From contig UCEZ01000031.1 of assembly GCA_900471525.1 (NCBI GenBank), positions 62,001 to 126,000 on the forward strand: DNA of 64,000 nucleotides, read 5' to 3'. A program made the position numbers and the translations under genes. This document shows, one piece after another, positions 61,125 through 64,000 of the stretch. Position 1 is the first letter of the stretch. Every line of letters starts with the position of its first letter. Origin of the DNA: Hyphomicrobiales bacterium (GTDB lineage: Bacteria; Pseudomonadota; Alphaproteobacteria; Rhizobiales; Rhizobiaceae). The notes below the pieces were generated by a model. It did not search any database. It was not told the DNA's origin and saw nothing but the letters and a program-made list of their open reading frames with translations.

Positions 61125-62159
61125 TCAGTCAAGCATGTGAACTTGAGGTCCCCAGGTATCGGACAGCGCGAACCCCGTTGCGAAAGGATCATCATCGGCG
61201 ACCCGCAGCGTTTCGCGACCGTAGATCCAGCCCCGGCCCGTAATCCGTGGAAGCACCGCCCGGTATCCTCCGACCGTGGTTTCACCGATCGCTTCGGATA
61301 TGAATTCACCGCCGATGATCGAACGTGAAATTCGCCGATCTCCAACCCTGACCTCGCCGCGCGCGTGAAGAACGGCCAGATTGGCGGAACTGCCAGTTCC
61401 GCAAGGGGAGCGATCGACCCGGCCCGGCTTCAGTGTCGTGCAGGTCCGGATCACGCCGTCCGGATCGCGCCCGCGAAACATCACATAGGCGATCTCGTCG
61501 ACGCCATCGATTTCCGGATGCCTCACCGTGACGTTCTCGCCGATCAGCGCCTTCAGTTCGATGCCGGCTTCGGCAATTTCCCGAGCGTAGGCGGCAGTGA
61601 TTTCGAGCTGCACCTGATCGACGTCAACGACGGCGTAGTAGACGCCGCCGAAAGCGATGTCAGCGCGAATTCGTCCCCAGCGTGGTGTCTCGATGGCAAC
61701 GTCTAGCATCTCCACAAAAGAAGGGACGTTGTCGAGGCTGACGGAAAGGCATTGGCCGTTCGCGCAGTGCGCCCTCGCGACGATCAGGCCCGCTGGCGTG
61801 TCCAACCGCACCATAGTTTCAGGTTCGGTCATCGGAACTCGCCCGCTCTCCAGCAGTGCCGTGACGACACAGATGCAGTTGCTGCCGGACATCGGATGCG
61901 CACGGTCCGCCTGCAGGACGATGAAGCCGGCATCCGCATCCGGGCGTGTCGCTGGAACCAGAAGATTGACAGACATCGCCACGCCGGCACGGGGCTCGAA
62001 AGTGACAAAGCGACGGAGACTGTCATCCACCGTATTGATGTGGTTCATCTTGTCGAGCATGGTCAGGCTGGGAATTTCCGGGGCGCCACCGATGATGACT
62101 TTGCCTATTTCCCCCTGGCAATGCACGAGAAGGAGATCAAGAACGCGGTCCCATTCCAT
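61125..62159 (-). CDS. Proline racemase family enzyme (hydroxyproline epimerase or trans-3-hydroxyproline dehydratase)
   Basis: About 344 aa. The family folds and motifs are clear (HCQGEIGKVIIGGAP, DRSPCGTGSSANLAVLHARG). The second catalytic Cys is retained (PCGTG), but the first site reads PMSGSNCICV, with Ser where racemases have Cys (and Ser where they have His). Published members with Ser at the first site include 4-hydroxyproline epimerases and trans-3-hydroxyproline dehydratases; I cannot decide between them. Its ATG overlaps the aldehyde dehydrogenase stop by one base (TGATG). Confidence 0.88.
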   Translation of the reverse strand: MEWDRVLDLLLVHCQGEIGKVIIGGAPEIPSLTMLDKMNHINTVDDSLRRFVTFEPRAGVAMSVNLLVPATRPDADAGFIVLQADRAHPMSGSNCICVVTALLESGRVPMTEPETMVRLDTPAGLIVARAHCANGQCLSVSLDNVPSFVEMLDVAIETPRWGRIRADIAFGGVYYAVVDVDQVQLEITAAYAREIAEAGIELKALIGENVTVRHPEIDGVDEIAYVMFRGRDPDGVIRTCTTLKPGRVDRSPCGTGSSANLAVLHARGEVRVGDRRISRSIIGGEFISEAIGETTVGGYRAVLPRITGRGWIYGRETLRVADDDPFATGFALSDTWGPQVHMLD

Positions 62160-63649
62160 CAGGCATGCACCGCGGATTTGATGTACCAGCCCCACGGGTC
62201 CCCGCTCACATATTTGGTGATCTGCTTGGTCTCCAGGTAGTTGTCGAGGCCCCAGCGGCCAAGTTCGCGACCGATGCCGGATTCCTTGTAGCCGCCCCAG
62301 GGCGCTTCGGTGAACGTCGGCTGCGAGCAGTTGATCCAGACGATTCCGGCCCGGAAGGCAGCAGCGACGCGCTCAGCGCGGGCATCGTCTTTCGACATCA
62401 CCGCCGCGGCCAGTCCGAAACGGGAATCGTTCGCAAGCGCGATCGCTTCCCCTTCGGTGGAGAAAGGCCGGATGCACACCACCGGGCCGAAAATCTCCTC
62501 ACGCCAAGCGTCACTGTCGAGCGGCACGTCCGTGAGGATCGTGGGTTCGAGATAAAAACCCTTGTCGAAACCTTTCGGCCGACGTCCGCCAGCCGCGATG
62601 GTCGCGCCCGCAGCCCTTGCAGCGTCAATCGCGGCGACGACCTGACCATGCTGGCGCTTGGAGACGAGTGGCCCCAACAGGACACCGTCATCCAGTCCAT
62701 TGCCGATGGTGATGCGCTGCGTCTCTTCGATCAGGCGCGCAAGGAGACGATCGTAAATCCCCTGCTGAACAAGGACGCGCGACGTCGCGGAGCAAACCTG
62801 CCCCTGGTTCCAGAAGATGCCGAACATGATCCATTCGACGGCCTGCTCGACATCGGCGTCATCGAAAACCACGAAAGGGGACTTACCGCCAAGCTCGAGG
62901 CTGATCCGCTTGATGTCTCGGGAGGCTGCGGCCATGATCTTGGAACCGACCGGGCCTGACCCGGTAAAGGCCAGCTTGTCGACACCCTTGTGGTCGATGA
63001 TTGCCTGCCCCGCGACGGAGCCGGGGCCTGTGACGATGTTGAGCACGCCGGGCGGCAGCTTTGCCTCATCCGCGATCGCGCCGAGTTCCAGAGCCGTCAG
63101 CGACGTCAACTCCGCTGGTTTGAGCACAATGGTGCAGCCTGCGGCAAGCGCCGGAGCGACCTTCCAGGCAGCCATCAGGAGCGGATAGTTCCAGGGAATG
63201 ATGGCTCCCGCGACGCCGATCGGTTCTTTGACCGCTTTCGAGGTGAATCGAGAATCCGACAATGCGATCGGCTCTTCCGGATTGTTGTCGAGTTTCTCCG
63301 CGAGGTCTGCATAGAAGTCGAAGCAGCCGGCTGCGTCCGCAACATCCCAATCGGCTTCCGGAAGGGGCTTGCCGTTGTCGAGCACTTCGAGACGCGCAAG
63401 CTCCTGCTGGCGCGCGCGGATTCCGTCAGCGATCGCACGGAGATAGACGGCGCGTTGGCTACCGGTTTTCTGCGGCCAGCCGTCGACATCGAAAGCCCGG
63501 CGCGCTGCCGTTACCGCAACATCCACGTCTTCGGCAGTCCCGGACGGCGCATGATGAATGACCTCCTCGGTCGCAGGATTGACGACCTCAAAGCTGCCGC
63601 CTTTCAGAGGCTTGACCCACTGGCCATCGATATAAAGTTCAGTACGCAT
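62159..63649 (-). CDS. Aldehyde dehydrogenase
   Basis: About 496 aa, standard ALDH length. Motifs: PWNYPLLMAAWKVAPALAAG, FTGSGPVGSKI, LELGGKSPFVVFDDAD and catalytic NQGQVCSATSR. The sequence style (GWPQKTGSQRAVYLRAIADG and KESGIGRELG) is like betaine-aldehyde/aminobutyraldehyde dehydrogenases. In this operon it may oxidise 2-oxoglutarate semialdehyde, the end step of hydroxyproline breakdown; that is inference. Start MRTELYIDGQW follows GGAG; ATG 63664 lacks a site. Confidence 0.92.
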   Translation of the reverse strand: MRTELYIDGQWVKPLKGGSFEVVNPATEEVIHHAPSGTAEDVDVAVTAARRAFDVDGWPQKTGSQRAVYLRAIADGIRARQQELARLEVLDNGKPLPEADWDVADAAGCFDFYADLAEKLDNNPEEPIALSDSRFTSKAVKEPIGVAGAIIPWNYPLLMAAWKVAPALAAGCTIVLKPAELTSLTALELGAIADEAKLPPGVLNIVTGPGSVAGQAIIDHKGVDKLAFTGSGPVGSKIMAAASRDIKRISLELGGKSPFVVFDDADVEQAVEWIMFGIFWNQGQVCSATSRVLVQQGIYDRLLARLIEETQRITIGNGLDDGVLLGPLVSKRQHGQVVAAIDAARAAGATIAAGGRRPKGFDKGFYLEPTILTDVPLDSDAWREEIFGPVVCIRPFSTEGEAIALANDSRFGLAAAVMSKDDARAERVAAAFRAGIVWINCSQPTFTEAPWGGYKESGIGRELGRWGLDNYLETKQITKYVSGDPWGWYIKSAVHA

Positions 63650-63679
63650 GTCGGCTCCATTCATGAATTCATCACGCCA

Positions 63680-64000
63680 CTAGAAGCGGTCGACGCGATA
63701 GGGCTTGAGGTCTATCGGCGGCGCGATGCCCGCGATGAGATCGCCGATCAGGCGAGCCGTCGTCGCAGCGTAGGTCAGGCCCAGATGTCCGTGCCCGGTG
63801 GCGTAGAAAACGCCTGCGTGTTTGGCGGAGGGCCCGATGATCGGTACGGTATCGGGAAGTGCCGGCCGATGGCCCATCCACTCGCTGGCGTCCGCCGCCT
63901 GCAAGTCAGGTAGCGCTTCCTTGGCACGCCTGACGAGCACCTTCGCGCGCCGGAAATCAGGTGCCGCATCGAGCCCGGCCATCTCGACCGTTCCCCCGAC
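63680..64000 (-). CDS. D-amino acid dehydrogenase-like FAD oxidoreductase, C-terminal part
   Basis: Only the C-terminal ~106 residues lie in the window; the gene continues beyond the right edge (5' end missing). The sequence GGTVEMAGLD at the edge, ASEWMGHRPALPDTVPIIGP and ATGHGHLGLTYAATTARLIGDLI match the DadA small-subunit family (D-amino-acid or D-hydroxyproline dehydrogenases). Next to the proline-racemase-family gene it probably oxidises a D-hydroxyproline product. It ends 31 bases before the aldehyde dehydrogenase start. Confidence 0.9.
   Translation of the reverse strand, partial: VGGTVEMAGLDAAPDFRRAKVLVRRAKEALPDLQAADASEWMGHRPALPDTVPIIGPSAKHAGVFYATGHGHLGLTYAATTARLIGDLIAGIAPPIDLKPYRVDRF

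Noticed and set aside
60343-61345. A single 590-aa protein spanning both SDR genes (frame opening at 61345)
   Set aside because: The frame upstream of 60328 is an out-of-frame read of the second SDR; the first SDR has its own strong ribosome-binding site.

Overview
The window looks like part of a rhizobial genome (Rhizobiales: Rhizobium, Agrobacterium or a relative). The reasons are high GC, many ABC-transporter catabolic operons, a complete Flp/Tad pilus locus, a rhizopine/inositol-type (moc-like) gene set and rhizobial-style intergenic hairpin repeats. It reads as accessory, catabolism-rich DNA. No rRNA, tRNA, CRISPR array or insertion sequence was recognised.

Layout. (1) 162-6492, minus strand: a flavin-dependent monooxygenase operon (amino-acid-synthesis family protein, alpha/beta hydrolase, flavin reductase, LLM oxidoreductase, aldehyde dehydrogenase, NIPSNAP protein, PotD-like binding protein). 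A divergent GntR regulator at 6574 sits beside a perfect 12-bp palindrome. (2) 7347-8812: an HxlR regulator divergent from a quinone oxidoreductase. (3) 8846-20789: a LacI regulator and a plus-strand uronate/pectin-type operon: GH88/105 hydrolase, kduI, an unassigned 827-aa protein, an ABC importer, kduD and an esterase-like hydrolase. (4) 20796-28332: a tandem-cyclase/P-loop/TPR-like giant translationally coupled to a B12-type radical SAM protein, divergent from a Tat-lipoprotein amidohydrolase. (5) 28275-33224: an LLM monooxygenase, a gene-decay scar with two broken genes, a cupin, an RTX calcium-binding protein and a membrane protein. (6) 33576-48314: the Tad pilus locus (flp, cpaB, cpaC, a small lipoprotein, tadG, two tadE-like genes, cpaE, an L,D-transpeptidase, cpaF, tadB, tadC, an AAA+ ATPase, a coiled-coil membrane protein; cpaA and a TadD-like TPR lipoprotein on the other strand). 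(7) 48414-59262: a moc-like region: inositol dehydrogenase, a PanB-like protein with altered metal ligands, a sugar isomerase, MocE-type Rieske ferredoxin, a CUT2 ABC importer, a membrane di-iron hydroxylase, a LacI regulator, a ferredoxin reductase and purU. (8) 59573-64000: two SDRs, a proline-racemase-family enzyme, an aldehyde dehydrogenase and a truncated D-amino-acid dehydrogenase, which together suggest hydroxyproline-type catabolism.

How the genes work together. Region 3 encodes uptake of an unsaturated uronide oligosaccharide and its conversion toward 2-keto-3-deoxygluconate. Region 7 contains the parts of a three-component oxygenase (hydroxylase, Rieske ferredoxin, FAD reductase) beside cyclitol dehydrogenation/isomerisation, a periplasmic importer and one-carbon (folate) functions. 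That is what O-demethylation of a methylated cyclitol such as a rhizopine would need. Region 6 should build an Flp pilus; an L,D-transpeptidase is translationally coupled to cpaE within the operon.

The best candidates for undescribed biology are the 827-aa protein in the uronate operon, the cyclase/radical-SAM/amidohydrolase group, and the moc-like demethylation module with its altered PanB homologue. All functional assignments come from reading motifs and context; no database search was run.
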